A DNA stretch of 64,000 bases from Taenia hydatigena (Eukaryota; Platyhelminthes; Cestoda; Cyclophyllidea; Taeniidae), in contig JADWOT020000001.1 of NCBI GenBank assembly GCA_036345935.2, positions 6,062,270 to 6,126,269 of the forward strand, in the 5' to 3' direction. Below are positions 1-13,497 of the stretch, piece by piece. Position 1 is the stretch's first letter. Each line of letters starts with the position of its first letter. The notes under the pieces are model-generated. The model was given only the letters and a program-made list of their open reading frames with translations, had not been told where the DNA came from and did no database searches. The position numbers and the translations under genes are program-made.

Positions 1-3000
1 ATCACCACGCAGAGAACACTTAGCATAATAGTCAAAGCTCAAATGGCAAAATCAGCTTAGTGCATCGACTGACTGTCTAATTGACTACTTCGTCCCTTGT
101 TTTGTGGGCTGGGGAAATGATAGAACGGGATTTGAGTTTCACATGCACTAGCGGACGTAACAGTGGTATGCTGCCTTTGTGCCCATGACATCTACTCACT
201 GTTGAGCTTGGTGGTGCAGTTGAATGTCAGGATGGTGTTTACCATCATGACGCTTCTCTGCCGTGCATCTCCTTCTTCCAGCACTTGATACCCTGTGCTG
301 TCGACACTTGTGGTAGGATTTGGACTTCTCTCAAATAACACTACTGAAAGGGTGCAATGTAGTCATCGCATGACAGCATCAGCGTATTGATCGCCATGGG
401 AGAGCTGGAATTACTGTTAAGATTCGGATAGCACACCGTCAAACGGGAAGACATCAATTGGGCTCCGGGTTCAATTAATTGCAGAATGGCGGTTTTGTCG
501 CCACACAACATGTCAATGCAATACAAGATGACGGTTTCGGAAGTGGGAAAATAGGCCCTACACTAGGTCCAAATGGACTACAAAGTGTTTATTATGATTA
601 CAGCACGTAAAAGCAGGTCATAGCTACTCCATCATCTCCATTCCAATCGGAGATGATAGGATTCATCCTCAACTTACAGTTAGCCTTAATGATATGTTTT
701 GGAGGGCTTTAAAACTTGGGTGGATATTTTTATTAAGGTGGAGCAGGAGTAAGGTGCTACGCACTTACCGAGACATCACCTATTACTCCATGACGAGTTC
801 AAATCACTATAATTGATTCTATTTTGGCCTCAACATAAGGTGATGATCGTCAACTCGTTGCAAAGGCAACAATGGCTTGGCTGCATTTGGGCCCACAAAT
901 GTGTGCCTGACAACAGTAATTTGCATGCATTCGCAAGCACCTCCTAAAGAGCATTGGTTTTCTTTTCCTTCTGCGCACTATACTGGGTGCGTTAATCGTG
1001 CCGATTAGGTCGAAGATCTGCACTTGCGATTTCTGTCCAGGTTTTCTCACACTACATTCAACTTTACTAAGATGCAGGGCTTTACAACGCCAAATTCTAC
1101 AGCAGTACAACGTAATCAGGTCGTCATTGACAAGGTATATCTATCTGCCTCTGCAAAGGTTACCCAAATGCGCTGGCACAACCTGCCAAAGACTGCTATT
1201 TTGATGGCGTTTTTAGCGCTGACGCACCTGTACCTATCAATACCGGTCAATTTTAGGTGAGATGATGCCGATCTGGTTTGATTTCTGAGGTCAATTGGTG
1301 CAATAAAAGTGCCTAGGCTTTCGATAGAGAGTGCGACACCAATAAAGACGCTTCCAAGGCATAAGACCAAGTGACCAGCCTATGCGTCGACCCCTTCTTT
1401 GACCAAGCACTTTATGGCGACGAGCATATTTTGCGATCCACACTTAGTAAATTGTACACAGTCACTGAAAAGGCCCCTACTTCCTTTTCCTTAGCCTTCA
1501 CGCCCAAGCTCTACTTAATTGACGTGTTGGTGTCTAGACTTCTGATAGGTGGTTGACAGGACCTAAGATCTGAATTGTCTACGCCTACCCTTTCGTTTGG
1601 GTCGATTCGTCAAGCCTATTTTGTTGTACAGCATTTCTGCAGCGGCACATAAGTGAATGGTGGACCTCTGTCCCACCGCACATCAGCAAGAAGGGCAAGC
1701 CCCACAGTGCCATCACCGCCCACATCCCACTCACGTGCTGTGCCGTTAGACCTTGTTTATGCCCTGTACTTGTTGTAGTCCGGTCCCAATACGCCAGACT
1801 ACTCCATTCAGGCCACCGCACAGGGAGGACTTAAAAAAATTCAGCCACACACCCAGGTTCTTTGCCTGTTTAGCTTCGTCTTCCTCAATTCGCCATGAGC
1901 AACTAAATCTTGATTGCTGATAACGTTCAGCAATTTGTCTTTATTCTTTTCAGGTCTTTTCTCATTGGCGAAACACTCGAATATATTTGTTTGTATGCAT
2001 TTACCAAAACCCCACTTCTCCAGTTATTTGAGTTGGAGGTAGAAGCAGAAGCGATGAGACACAAAACAAATAGAGCCATTACTTCCAACAAACGGGTCGT
2101 TGTGTATGATGAAAACGCGATTGTCTAATTCGATCAGCGGTAAGTTCCTAAATCTCCTCCTCCTCCTCCTCCTCCTCATTCCGGTATGTCCCTCCCATTA
2201 TATTCTACTTCTCGGTTTCTTTCTTACCTTTAATCTCTTGGGAGAGGTAAGGGCCTTCAACAATGCCTTCTGTTGCAACATGGTCCTAAAGGCAACAATG
2301 ATTGTTTTCGATAGAGGACACGGCCTTATTTAAAGACTCTTCACCCCAACTCGTCATGTAGGCAATCGCCGGATTCCATCAACCGGAAGAGCAGGCTACT
2401 ATAAAAACGAATCATACACTAATTCTCACTGAAGGAATTTCCATTTAGTGAGGTATTTTAAAGCCATCTTGAGGAATGATTGCAAGATGTTTGGGCTTAA
2501 CAGGTTGAATCAAATCACGAGGATGCGAACACGTCGACAAATACCATATTGCTGACGTAAATTTATTCTTTTAGCATATTAGAGGAAAACAAAAGCCAAA
2601 AATACGTGTACAAGTAAAAAAGGACAAAGATAACTTTCCAACTCGTCTCCAAACTCAAATGCTTTCCATTTTGCTGTGATGGCGTTGAATTGTCGGTTTC
2701 TTTCACAGATTCATTAATTGAATCAAAGGAATGCGCTTACGCACTTAGGCATTTCACTTTCATTATCTTTAACCTGTTTTGCAAAAGAAAAGTCACGCGC
2801 TGTTCAAAAACTGTTTTACTTCGTTTGAAGGAAAATCGTATTGCCTTGCCAAGGCAAATTGGCTGTCCGAGTGACCGTATCCGAGACCGGCAGTTAAGCC
2901 AGCATTGTATCACATAGCACCTCACTTCATTTTGGCGACATCCTCTGCGCCTTCCATGATAAACCTCTTGCGCCAGCCATCACAGAGTAATGAGTGCTGA

Positions 3001-4279
3001 ATAAAAAATCCACAGGACAGCCATGTCAGTCTTCGAATTTCCCTGCAAGTGAGGACATGCTTGGCAGCAAAGTTACTGATCCTTCCTGGCAATCCTACTG
3101 GATCTTGACCTTCGTCCGGCTTGGCTTCAGAGCTGAATGCAGAGACGGGACTTCTGCTGACTCTCTCGCATGTTTATGCAGGCAAGGGTTGAAATACTGG
3201 TCGTCAGTCTCATCATCCCCATGGTGTAAGCCAATTCCCTATGGGATAGGGAAATGTGCTAGTCATCACGCGTGTCCACGACCAGTAGAGGAAACATTGA
3301 CCTAAAACGAAAAGTCAAACTCCTGTCAGCGGCGCAGCATCACAGCAACTATAATGGCAAAATAATTAAGCTTTGGTATGGTTATCAGTCTACAATCTAC
3401 TGCCATATCGCAAGAATGCAAAGACGATCTCAACTACTTATCTCAGACAGCGGGAATACGCTCAATACCATCAACTGGCAGATGGCCGTCAAGCGACACA
3501 CTCATACGCACTCACAAAAATCCCAAAATCGCACAATTTTAATGTAGCATAAGCTGTGTAGGTTAAAATCTGCGAAAATAAGTGACACATGAAGTCGTTG
3601 AACACTTTCCGTTTACAAATAAATCACGTTCAGTCAATAGGTCATCCCACTCACTGCAACACCCACATGTGGCGTCACTAGAAATGCCTCTCTGGATACA
3701 TGTCGGTAACTTGCGGACTAAGCCTTGAACAGTAGGCAAGCAATCAGCGAATGTGACGGTGGATCGTACAAAGAACCACACTTGCATAATAAAGCATCAT
3801 AGCCACGCTCCACGCCTACTTCATGGCGGTAAAGGCAACAACACTTGAACACCTTTGATTTAAAGAATGAACGAGCAAAACTAACCATTTTAAGAAGAAA
3901 ACAACATCAGATTCAACTTATCTAACATGCTCACCAAGTTGCATATTCGCTCTTGCTCCGCTCTCACGCAGCAGCCAAACCTCACTCGGTTGCTCATAAG
4001 GCCTCCAAGCACAAAGCCGCGTCTCTTATCTTCTGCATGAATGAATAGGCCACACCAAGCAAGGAAACTTTCGGCAGAATTGATTAACTTAATGGTTGCC
4101 GCACCGCAGATCTTGACAACAACGCGTTTAGAGGCACTTAGTGCAGCCTCAGTGGCTTCCCGTGCGTCGGCTTCAACATCCACATTCTCTTTTGCCAATA
4201 CCACCAACGGCGAAGGTGGATGTTGTTGGCAGCCTTATGAGTCTGTGGTGTCATTAAAATGTAACGCGTAACCAGCGTT
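1..4279. other. Gene-free flank, nothing recognised
   Basis: I find no recognisable protein domain, structural RNA or mobile-element hallmark here. The longest open frame is about 105 codons (3,890-4,207, minus strand) and overlaps an open frame on the opposite strand, which is typical of chance. A frame at 2,994-3,305 (103 codons, plus) has no motif I recognise. Composition is close to the window average. Small single exons of a gene with tiny introns could be missed by eye. Confidence 0.5.
2153..2177 (+). repeat. CTC trinucleotide microsatellite
   Basis: A pure run of about eight TCC/CTC units. It produces a leucine run in one frame, but nothing around it supports a gene. Confidence 0.9.
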
Positions 4280-7199
4280 GAAAGTGGTAGCAGCAGAAGA
4301 GCGATTATTAGTCAGTAAGGCTGCCCACCATCGTCATCCACCATCTCCACAACCTCGTCAAGTCAATGAGCACACCATAAAAGCCAACAGCAACGCAATA
4401 AAAAAACAAATTCAATACACGAAAGGTCGAGTAATACACCACGCGACATTGTCGATCAAGTCAATGTACTTTTAGGTGACATCGCGTCTACACATCCCAT
4501 TGAGGTGGTAGACCATCTGCACTCGGAAGTTTCATCTCATTCCCCATAATCGGTGAGCAGGAATAAATACGTTTGCAATTTACTTTAGCGCAAATCGCCA
4601 CCCCACGTGCCGACCTCCGTTCGCATCACAAACGCGGTCACATCAAGAACATCGACGCAGCACCCGAGGCAATTCCAACTCCAACACTAGATCTCTGCAA
4701 ATTATTCGAACTTGAGTCAATTAAGCGTATCAGGCCTACCCTTGACTAGACAGTCAACTACAAAAATGACTGCTCGTAAAGAATCTAGCAGTGCATCCAG
4801 TCACCACCTGTGTCACATGCACGTGCCAAACCTAACGCCCAGCCGCCTTTCACCGACCACATCATCCTCGTCATCAACCCCCATACGGTAAATAACAAAC
4901 GCCAACTACTTCACTTCCATGCACTCATATCACAGTGCACACTGATAAATCCAACACCTCCACCTCTCCCTCCTCATAGCTCTTGGATGCCACAATGCCA
5001 TCCACATGCAACCGCCAAAGCATCTGAGCAGTGGAGGTGATTTCACATGCCCACTCGAAACCGTGGAAGTTGCAATCTACCAGTGACCTCCGTCAACTAA
5101 TGACACCGGGAATTAGTCACATTGTTTAGTAACAATGGCCTTCACTCACAAGTGAGCTGCCGTCAGTCTGCAATAAAGTCAAATTCCATTTAAGTAACCA
5201 TCTCAGGACCGCACTTCCAACCGAACAGTCTGAAATCAACAAACGCACCCACCCACCACTACTACCTACACCAAGTGCACATATTAACTCAACGTCGCGC
5301 GATACCTCGACATTATGCTCCTCGCTTATCCTCCTATACAAATAAAAAACAAAAGAATTCCACAAATGTGAAACTAAACATGGGATAGGCTGCATGTAAC
5401 AAGCAGACGCTTTTATTCAATTTATTCAATATTTCATCTTGTAACAGAGCATCCCACTTGTTGGCTCTTAATCCTCCTTCGCGTTGTACATTCCACCTGC
5501 TTCCTTCTCATATCTACTCACCTCCCCCAGGATATGCACTGCCGTCGCCGGCACATCCTACTTCGTCAAAGCCTGTCGATCTTCACCCAACTTTTGGAAG
5601 CTAATGGTAGGTTAGTAGTTGTTTTATTCCCTTTGCAATCTCAAGCAATCTACGACTGAGGAATGAAAGCGCCACAACCGTATACACAATTTAAATCCAC
5701 TTTACTTTTACCAAGACGCTACGCATAATTTGACTGACAATGGAGTAAGTTTCAGTTCAACAAGTCCATTGCCTACAACTCGTTTCAAATTACCCCGTCA
5801 AAGTCCCACTAAAACGAATCCAATTTAAGCGACACGTAAAAATTTAGGTTAGCTAATCTCAATGCACGAAAGTCCACTATGGCCTTCCAGACAAACAGTT
5901 CCAGATCTCCTAGACCCCAACCATTTTTCCCTAGGTCAGAATCGGACACCTACTCATGTCGAAACTAAACCTACAATTAAGTGGCTACTCAGGTCCTGCA
6001 TGTACGCTGCATTAGGAAAAGGTTAACACAACCAAGTACTAAGGTCTCAACCAGTGATATGGAAGTTAACGGGTAATTGTAATGCGAAGTGTCCCAAAAG
6101 CGCAACTCAATCTACCGAAATCAGTACAAATAACAAAAGCAAAACCCTGTTCAAAAACGCGCACATTAAAAATATCAATGCATAAAACAGAACTATAACA
6201 ATTCGTAAATTGAGATTGCATTCCCGCACGAGCAAAGTTCAACGTACTGGTAGAGGTGGGATTCGTATTTGGTGTTGGTCAAAATACATCCACACCCATG
6301 ACGAACGCTTTACCAAAACAAGGTAAGCGTCCGTCAAAATAAGGGTCTGCAACGTCTTTAACAAGAGCAAAAGTCATATACTAGGTACAGCTCCACCTGT
6401 ATTCGACAGAAGGGACTTCAGATGTCAAAATTTACCGTTATTAAAATAACAAGCCATTTGAAACACTGCCAGAACAACCTGAATTAAGCGCTCGAACCTC
6501 TAGGTGGCATAATAAATTAACCCGATTTTGCGTTGGATTTAAAACAAATAAACCACAACAGCGACTTCGTTTCATTTGTGGTTAACTTGACAAATGGATG
6601 TATACATGATTAGATAAATAGGTACGTATACGTAAATACAAGTACTTCCACATAGGACTGAAAGTGAGTACGAAAATCTAGTCGGCTTTCAACTTTTCCA
6701 AAATACCAGGCCCCACTAATCAATATTTATCGCTATAAAATAACGAACCATTCGACCCAAACATCAACCTTAGCTCCTCTCACGCGACTAGCTCCTTCAC
6801 ACAGCAAGCCCGGTACACCGAACCGTAATAACACCGAATTCAACAACGCATTCGAACAAAATCGTCATCATACACAGAAAGAGGCAACCTTGCCTTACAG
6901 AATTATTCGCATTCCTCCATATCTATCCTTTAGGGCACTTTAAAGCACCATTGTAAAATTACTAACACAGTTAATTTTGCAGACACCAGTAGACATACTG
7001 ACAGAGAAATCAACTAATTTCCTTCACTTGTATCTCAGACCCTGTTGTAAAATCGAAATTGCTAACATCAGTACCTACAAATGACTAAGTCAAAGAAGTG
7101 TACATTTAATGCAGATTTGTAAGTTTCGTGTGCGAGGCTATAAATAAGAAAGTGGGGTATGCCAAAATAAGTCCGAGTACTTCTAGCGTTTTTAAATCT
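4280..7199. other. A/C-rich gene-free stretch
   Basis: No gene recognised. The top strand is visibly rich in A and C over nearly 3 kb, and the bias flips to G and T at about 7,200, where the inverted-duplication arm starts. Open frames are short (the largest is 89 codons at 5,126-5,395, minus) and unlike any family I know. I looked for an inverted match between this stretch and the G/T-rich stretch after 7,200 and did not find a convincing one. Confidence 0.5.
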
Positions 7200-9344
7200 G
7201 TTTACTTTTATTCAACATGTTGACAGGTTGAAGTTTTGAGGTTGGTAGCAATGCTTATTTTAAACTTTGCTTTTCGCTTAGCAAATCGCCTTTGCATTTG
7301 TCCAGTGGTGCATATGAAAGCTGGTGTTTGGTGCGCTTACCTTTGCTGTACTTGGTTTGCACGTTGTGTTAAAGAAAACAGATATGTGAGGATCAGTCAT
7401 AAAGGTATTGTTATTTGTCTGACTTATGTGTGTGCCGTAGTATAGATTGGCATGAAAGTTTGGCTAGGGATTTGTAGGTTTGCTGCGCTCGTTGTTTCTG
7501 CAGTGCCTGTGGTAAAGTACTCGAATTCTTTTATCTGATTTAACTTAGTAATTGTATCGACAATGTCATTTTGTGGCGTAGGAGCTTTGTTGCAGTGCGG
7601 TCAACTTTGCTATTGTTGGTAGGTGTAGGTTCTTTTCGGATTTCCCTATTCGTTACGCGTTTCATTAGTGCACATGTAAAAGGCTTTCGAACTATTCCAG
7701 GCGATTATAATGCAACGTTTGAGGTTGCATATTAATTGTTTTTGAAAGGCATGAAGTTGAGATGATGGAACCTTAGCCTTTTACGCTACACGTGTGGGCG
7801 AATCTGTTAGAAGTTGGTAGCTAGTACAACAATTGCAGGATGTAGTTCCCTGCGCCTTATTTTGGCCTCTAGCGCATCAATGAATGCAAAAATGTGAGTT
7901 TATATTTGTTGTAGCGGTTAAACGTGAAGATTTATTTGTACGAAAACGGTTCATTGAACTTCTTTCCCTTTGCTCCAGTTCAGATTACGTGTTGCCTTTA
8001 ATGAATAAATGTAGAAGTTCAGCTTTTCCAGAGAATTTGAAGATGTTATAGCGCAACTTATGCACCTTTTTATTGAGTGAAGAAACGAATAGTAATTAGA
8101 AACGTTTGGCGCTGGGGTTAGGGGAGATGCACTATAATTTAGACTCCGGAATACCAAAACGTAAATTTCTACCGTGTTTCCGCCCTGTTATCTGATTTAA
8201 GCTTTTTATTGGGGATTTGCTTTCGTCCTAGGCAATTCTCATTCCACCAGCAGTAATTGGTTAATGCTTTCTCAGTTGCAAACGCCAAGAAGAATGTCCC
8301 TTCTGTACGCTACAGTGATTGGAGGGTCGAAAGAGTCTGCGCTCTTTCATCGTCCATGTTGACAGCATGCAGTTTGATTCGACAGTCCTTCCATGAGGCG
8401 GTGGACTACAGTCTCATGGCAACGTGTACGTGTGTGGAGACGAACAATCAAAGGGCTACTTTTTCGGTGCAACTCGAGATGTCAAATACTCGATCTCTTT
8501 CTTGTCTCCCTGTTCAGCCGTGGGTGCAGCTGATGTTTTGATGACTGTCGCCCAGTAGGAGCCGCAGTAAGTGTTTATCTCCCCTACCAACTTTGCACAT
8601 TTGTTGTCCTGATTTTTCAAGTGAGCTGGATGTCAATTCCATATTGTTGCTTCCTTGTTGGGTTGTAAAAATTGGCTGAATTAAAGGTAGTACAGTAGGC
8701 GTGGGGGTTTTGCGGTAAAAACATGCACTTGTTTTTTTATGAGCAAGTAATCGGTGGCGATAGAATGATCAAACACTTGGACTGTGGTAAACCTGTTGAA
8801 AGTGGGATGCGCGAAGTCATGTTGCGTGAGCTAATCATCTCTTTTCTATAGTGTGCTCTATGATTAGTTTACTTAGGCGCGTTTTCGGTCGTGGGTATAT
8901 CTTGAGTCGAAAGAAAGCGAGGCGATACAACACGTGGGGTCGTGGCCTTTTCTCTCTTTCAAAATGTCGGTGACTTATTTTTAACATCATAATTTTATTT
9001 CCACTTCTTCCTTGTGGCTTCGTTGGGCTTTTGCGCAGTTGACGTTCGCACTTGATTTCTTAAATCCCTTACGATCGTAACCTTTTAAAGATGAATGAAG
9101 TCATTAGGGTGATTATTAAACAGGAGCATTAATTGCTATCAACATCAAGCTGATGCACTAAATTGACACTTCTCTCTGACTACTGATTGTGGTGCGGTTC
9201 GGCCAAGGTTTTTACTCCGAGGTGAAGATGGCAACAAGATTTGTGAAATTCACGCCAGAAAAAAAAACGAATTTTGTGTGTGTTAGAAGCGCAGCTCCTC
9301 TTAGTCGTCATGAGTGTTTAGTGTGGGGTTAGAAGTGGGCCTAG

Positions 9345-11091
9345 TGAATCTACAGAAAAAGTGATGAATAAATAGGTATGGGCTATCCAGAGTGCTTTTG
9401 ACGTCCATTTGGTTCCACCCTCTCTCATTAAGACCGAATTAAAAAACGCTGAATCCGACTGTCACGTAGTGAGGAAGTGAAGTGCGAATGTTGTGACGCC
9501 GTGTGCCCTAAATTCGGCGGAGTGTCTGCGTGATGTGAATTCTACGCAGATGTCGATTGCTCCATGGTGCTTAGCTTAGATATGCTTCTTTTGTTAGTTT
9601 TTGGTTGTTATCATTGGTTTTAAGTTTATGAGTGCTCTTTGTTGTCTCATTGTGAAATATTATCATCTGCTCAGTTGCTTCCTTCACATAATGCCTCCAT
9701 GCTCCGTTAACCATTCATTCCCACTTCACTGTGACCCTACTTTTCTTACCGACAAGGAACGTGATGCGGCAAAGGCAGTGACCGACAACGGCTTGTTGAA
9801 CCTGCACCGTTCTACCACGTTGAGGCTGTTGCTGCAGCACTATCTTGGCGACCACGAACCCAGAGACGGCTGACGATCTCCTGGACAGCTCAGTCTCCTT
9901 CTCGTCCTCGTCGAACGTAACAGTGCAGGTTACGCACAGTTAGGTGGTGAAAAAGCTACCTGGGCGGTCAAGGAAGTGAGGTTGACAGAAATGGGGAAGA
10001 GCCTTAATGGGGCCCGGGTCATCGCCACGGGATTGGAGTCGAGGGTGGCTGAGCTCCTGGTAATGACAGTCGTCTTCTGTTCCCTGCATTTGTAGGCTTT
10101 ATCGCTCCCCTATTTATCCACTCACAACGCTAAATGCTTAGCTACTTCATAACAATTTTTGTCCCTGTTCACACAGTCATCCATCATTTGCCCTTCATCG
10201 TTTTATTTTCTTCGTTCACGTATCATATTTGTATTAATGCACTAAATATGGCTTCATTTGTAAACTCAACGAATTTGGTTTCGCCTGTTCGATGTGGCGA
10301 TGTGGTGGATTATGTTTTAAATTGTTTGACAGTGCTAATGGGTTAGTCGCGTGTTTTGAGATTGCCTGAAGATGATTGCAGATTGGAGATCACAGTGCTG
10401 ACGTGCACAGCGTGTCCATCGGTGAGGCGCGTGGTTGGATTGTGGATGTTGGAGGAGGTTGATTTGTTCCAGATGTGCTAAGGTACTGCCAACCCAGTCG
10501 ACTCCGATGCAGTTGTCTAGTCTCTTAGAGATATTAATGAGTTTGTTCCATTTGTAGACAAGGCTAGCCGCAGACACTGAACGTGCGTCTAGCTGATCAG
10601 CAGATGAGGGCGAGTCAATAGGAAATCGTCTGTGCTTTAAATATGCGCTCACCACTTTTGGGATTGTTTTGGGTGGCGAGGCTAAGATGAGTGCGTTTTG
10701 TGTGGAAGTGGAGGGTGAGATGTCAGTGTATGTGGCTTGGGACTGGCCAAGTGCATACCTTTTTCACTGCTTTGGTCCCGTTTGTTTTTGCCCATCGTTT
10801 GCTTCGAATTCCGTGAAAGTGGGATTGACCTTGGTAGGGAATGGAAATTGACTGTTGTCTTTTTTTTGCGTTGAAAGGTTGTGATTAGCGTGTACTTACC
10901 ACAATGTGCCTACAGCTTGTCAATCATCGGCCAGTATTTGCCCATTTTGAAGGATTTGTGTATTGCATTCTGAGAAAGCAAAGTGTTCAATCAGCTGTAT
11001 TTTAAATCTCTGGAGGGAAGCCGTTTGTTAATTTCAGTCTCATGTTTAAGCCGTGGTGGTTGTGAAGACGAACCTCCAAATGCTTTCTGAC
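9345..11091 (+). repeat. Inner high-similarity core 1, left copy
   Basis: Near-identical to the reverse complement of 22,350-24,094. Open frames at 9,601-9,873 (plus) and 10,335-10,655 (minus) have counterparts in the other copy. However, the differences change amino acids about as readily as expected for neutral DNA, so I do not call them genes. The homology stops at 11,091, where the right arm has a different sequence. Confidence 0.85.
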
Positions 11092-11989
11092 CTGTATCGA
11101 ATCACTGATAAATGCCAAGGTGGCTTTGGAACAGCTGACATTGCTCGCCAGGTGCTGGCTTTGATGGTTGCTAAATTACCTTTTTCTCCTTTTGCTTTGT
11201 CATGTTGTGCTTTCTTCACTTGCTTCATTTGTTGGCGTCGAGCGTCCAAATGAGTGCACAGGCGACAGGTGCTTTTACAAGTTAGTAGATTGTGCTTTTG
11301 AAACTTCCCATGTACTGCATCTGTTGTTGGTTTAACTCTCAGTTTCGGTTGATGGGGCATGTTTGGCAATGTTGCCTTCGCCGGAGGAAGCGACCGCAGT
11401 GTCTTCCATTTGGCCAATGTGTTTATTTTTGTCGAGCGTTATGTCTGTTTTGGTCTTGACTTCAAGTGGTTCACTCGAGACAACCTACTTTCCTTGTTGT
11501 CCTCACTTGATGCTATAAACGATTCGTCGATGCCATGTGGCCTAGTAAGACGAAATCATGTTTGTTAACTGTGGGAGTACTGCGGAATGCGCGATCTGGA
11601 GGCTCTTTGCAAGTACTTAATGGACTAATGCACCTGCATTCCTTGCGGACTTTCTACAAATCACTGAAAATGTCCGAAAACATTATTACAAATGTGCATT
11701 GAATGTGGTTGTGGGCGAGAGGCGGGAGGACAACTTGTAATCAGGTCGTGGACCAACGTAGTCGTTGTCCTGAGCCCAAGACGCCCTCGTCCTAGCTTGT
11801 AAGGAAGGTGTCTAGAAGTGACCAATTTGTGCATAGTAAGGGTGGTAGAAGGGAAGGGGAGGATCGTTTGAATGAACCACGTGGCGAAAGAGCGGTCGGT
11901 ATTCGCGATTTTTTGTGCTTAATGGTGCTCATGACCCCTGAGGTGTAAGCGAGTTTCGATTTCGTACTATACTGATATAGTGATTCTCT
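11092..11989. other. Left-arm segment absent from right arm
   Basis: This stretch has no match in the right arm, which instead has about 450 unrelated bases including a GAGT microsatellite. Open frames at 11,046-11,417 (minus, 123 codons) and 11,359-11,568 (plus) have no recognisable motif. Whether it is an insertion here or a loss in the other arm cannot be decided from one sequence. Confidence 0.6.
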
Positions 11990-13208
11990 TACCAAAGCGA
12001 TAATTAAGTCGCAGTCAACCTCTGCGCCCCTTCCTTTAAACTTTGACTGTTTGGTGAAAGAGCTCTTGAGCGTAAAGTGGAGACGAACTGGCCATTTGCG
12101 GATTATACGACCCTTGCCGGAGGTAGACTAGGTGGGGTAGGAAAAGCTCGCCTTGCCAATGATTGTATGCACATGTTGGTCACAGTGAAGGAAGTTGGGT
12201 GATTTTCTGCATATTAGGGCTGGTCGGTTGAACTCCATCAATCGTGTAGCAGTGAGCAGCTCACACAGGTGCTACTTACAACAAATCAGTAGAACCTTTG
12301 CGTCATTTCACTCTTTTAAGGTGGTAGCCTCTTCTCCAAACCGTGTACCAAATCGGCACTAATGATGATACTTCAAGTGTTGTTTTTTTTTTAAATCCAG
12401 ATTGGTTCTTCTTTTGGGAAATCAGTACATCAGTATGGACAAAGGTTGTCTCCGTGTTGAAACACACTGAACAGAACATTATGGCCAAGCAAGGCTGACT
12501 GTGATGCATTCAACCACAAAGGACTATAACGTGACTGCGTAATCGACAAATCGTACAAATGACATTTTTAAATGCTATCAGTAGAACAGTGGAATCACTG
12601 CGATGACCGGGGAGAAGTGGAGTGAAATTAGGCTGCACGTCAAACAACACAATTTTGGAAACCGTCAGTGGCACTCCACTGAAGGTTTTGTGACTGCTAT
12701 TTATGAAGTGCAGAGCGGTTGGTGTGACTCACCTCGATGCGAAGGTAACACACTTCAATGGCAGCACTCGAATAATCTGTGTTTTGTGAGAATTGTGGGG
12801 GAGTAAACCCACTACTGCTCTTTATTCGCAGATGTAGTCAACAATGCTAAAATGTGAATTTATTTCAAAGCTAAGCACGCGCAATGAAGCTGATGGTTGA
12901 ACACGTTGCTTAGGCCGCTCTGTACGATCTCGTGGATGACTTGCTCAAGATTCGAAAGGTGCGACCAAGTGGCTTTGGACAAGTAAATTGTTTGGGAGAT
13001 TGCGCTTTGGTTTTATGTTAGTGCGAATAGCCGTATTGGGTGTTGGATGCTTTGACCAATTGCCAGTGGTGCAGTGGGGTCGCGCTTTGTATGGGTTGAT
13101 TGAGTTCACTCAAAAGAGGTCACTCATCAATGAGAGTTCCAGATCCTTCTTCAAGACGTGCTTGGAAGTTGGTTACAAAGAGGTACCTTCTTCAATTGTA
13201 ACCGAAAA
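11990..13208 (+). repeat. Inner high-similarity core 2, left copy
   Basis: Near-identical to the reverse complement of 20,692-21,897. The match ends abruptly at 13,208, directly after the shared run ACCGAAAATG, and marks the inner edge of the arm. Confidence 0.85.
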
Positions 13209-13497
13209 TGTCGACAACAAATATCCTGAAGCATACAGTGAGCAGCGGAAACCAAGACCATCCAAAGAGGCGTGCGGATCCGTGACGTCCCCTTTGCAGG
13301 TAGGGGAGGGAAAGCGTCCGGTCAAAGAAATGATAACAGCTAGAATCATGAGTCCATCAACGACAAAGTGGGTCTCCTCGATTGGTTTGGTAGTAACGAG
13401 AATTCTACAAATCACGGGAGTAGAATTCGATTGTAGAAGCAGATTCCAAGTCTTCTGTATGGGATCGGCACTAATTTTCCCATCATTTACAATTTAG
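12988..13497 (+). CDS. Unrecognised 169-codon open frame across arm edge
   Basis: One of the longest open frames in the window (169 codons; first codon not ATG-verified). About the first 73 codons lie in the inverted-duplication arm and are also open in the right arm (20,686-20,919, minus), with several amino-acid changes. The remaining codons are unique DNA beyond the arm edge. There is no domain, signal peptide or convincing splice signal. Because the frame runs across a duplication breakpoint, and the two copies differ mostly by amino-acid-changing substitutions, chance openness is the likelier explanation. I keep it only as a low-confidence hypothetical. Confidence 0.12.
   Translation: MFGRLRFGFMLVRIAVLGVGCFDQLPVVQWGRALYGLIEFTQKRSLINESSRSFFKTCLEVGYKEVPSSIVTENVDNKYPEAYSEQRKPRPSKEACGSVTSPLQVGEGKRPVKEMITARIMSPSTTKWVSSIGLVVTRILQITGVEFDCRSRFQVFCMGSALIFPSFTI

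Larger units (their letters stand above)
7200..13208 (+). repeat. Left arm of large inverted duplication
   Basis: Reading this arm forward and 20,692-26,430 on the minus strand gives the same sequence in the same order. The inner parts (9,345-11,091 and about 11,990-13,208) match almost base for base. The outer part (7,200-9,345) matches its partner only as a diverged relative. Shared outer landmarks include the run around 8,390 (TTCCATGAGGCGG), the run around 8,561 (CAGTAAGTGTT) and ATATGTGAGGATC near 7,384. About 900 bases at 11,092-11,989 have no counterpart in the right arm. No intact gene or transposase is recognisable in the arm, so segmental duplication explains it better than a single mobile element. 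Confidence 0.85.

Noticed and set aside
1585..1821. Possible repeat shared between about 1.6 kb and about 33.6 kb
   Set aside because: Only short scattered words agree and no ordered alignment could be built by eye.
9601..9873. 90-codon frame with a counterpart at 23,618-23,890
   Set aside because: Conservation is explained by the near-identical duplication. Differences between the copies mostly change amino acids, so there is no sign of selection on a protein.
10335..10655. 106-codon minus-strand frame with a counterpart at 22,818-23,090
   Set aside because: Same reason: the whole surrounding DNA is duplicated, the frame differs in length between copies, and no motif is present.
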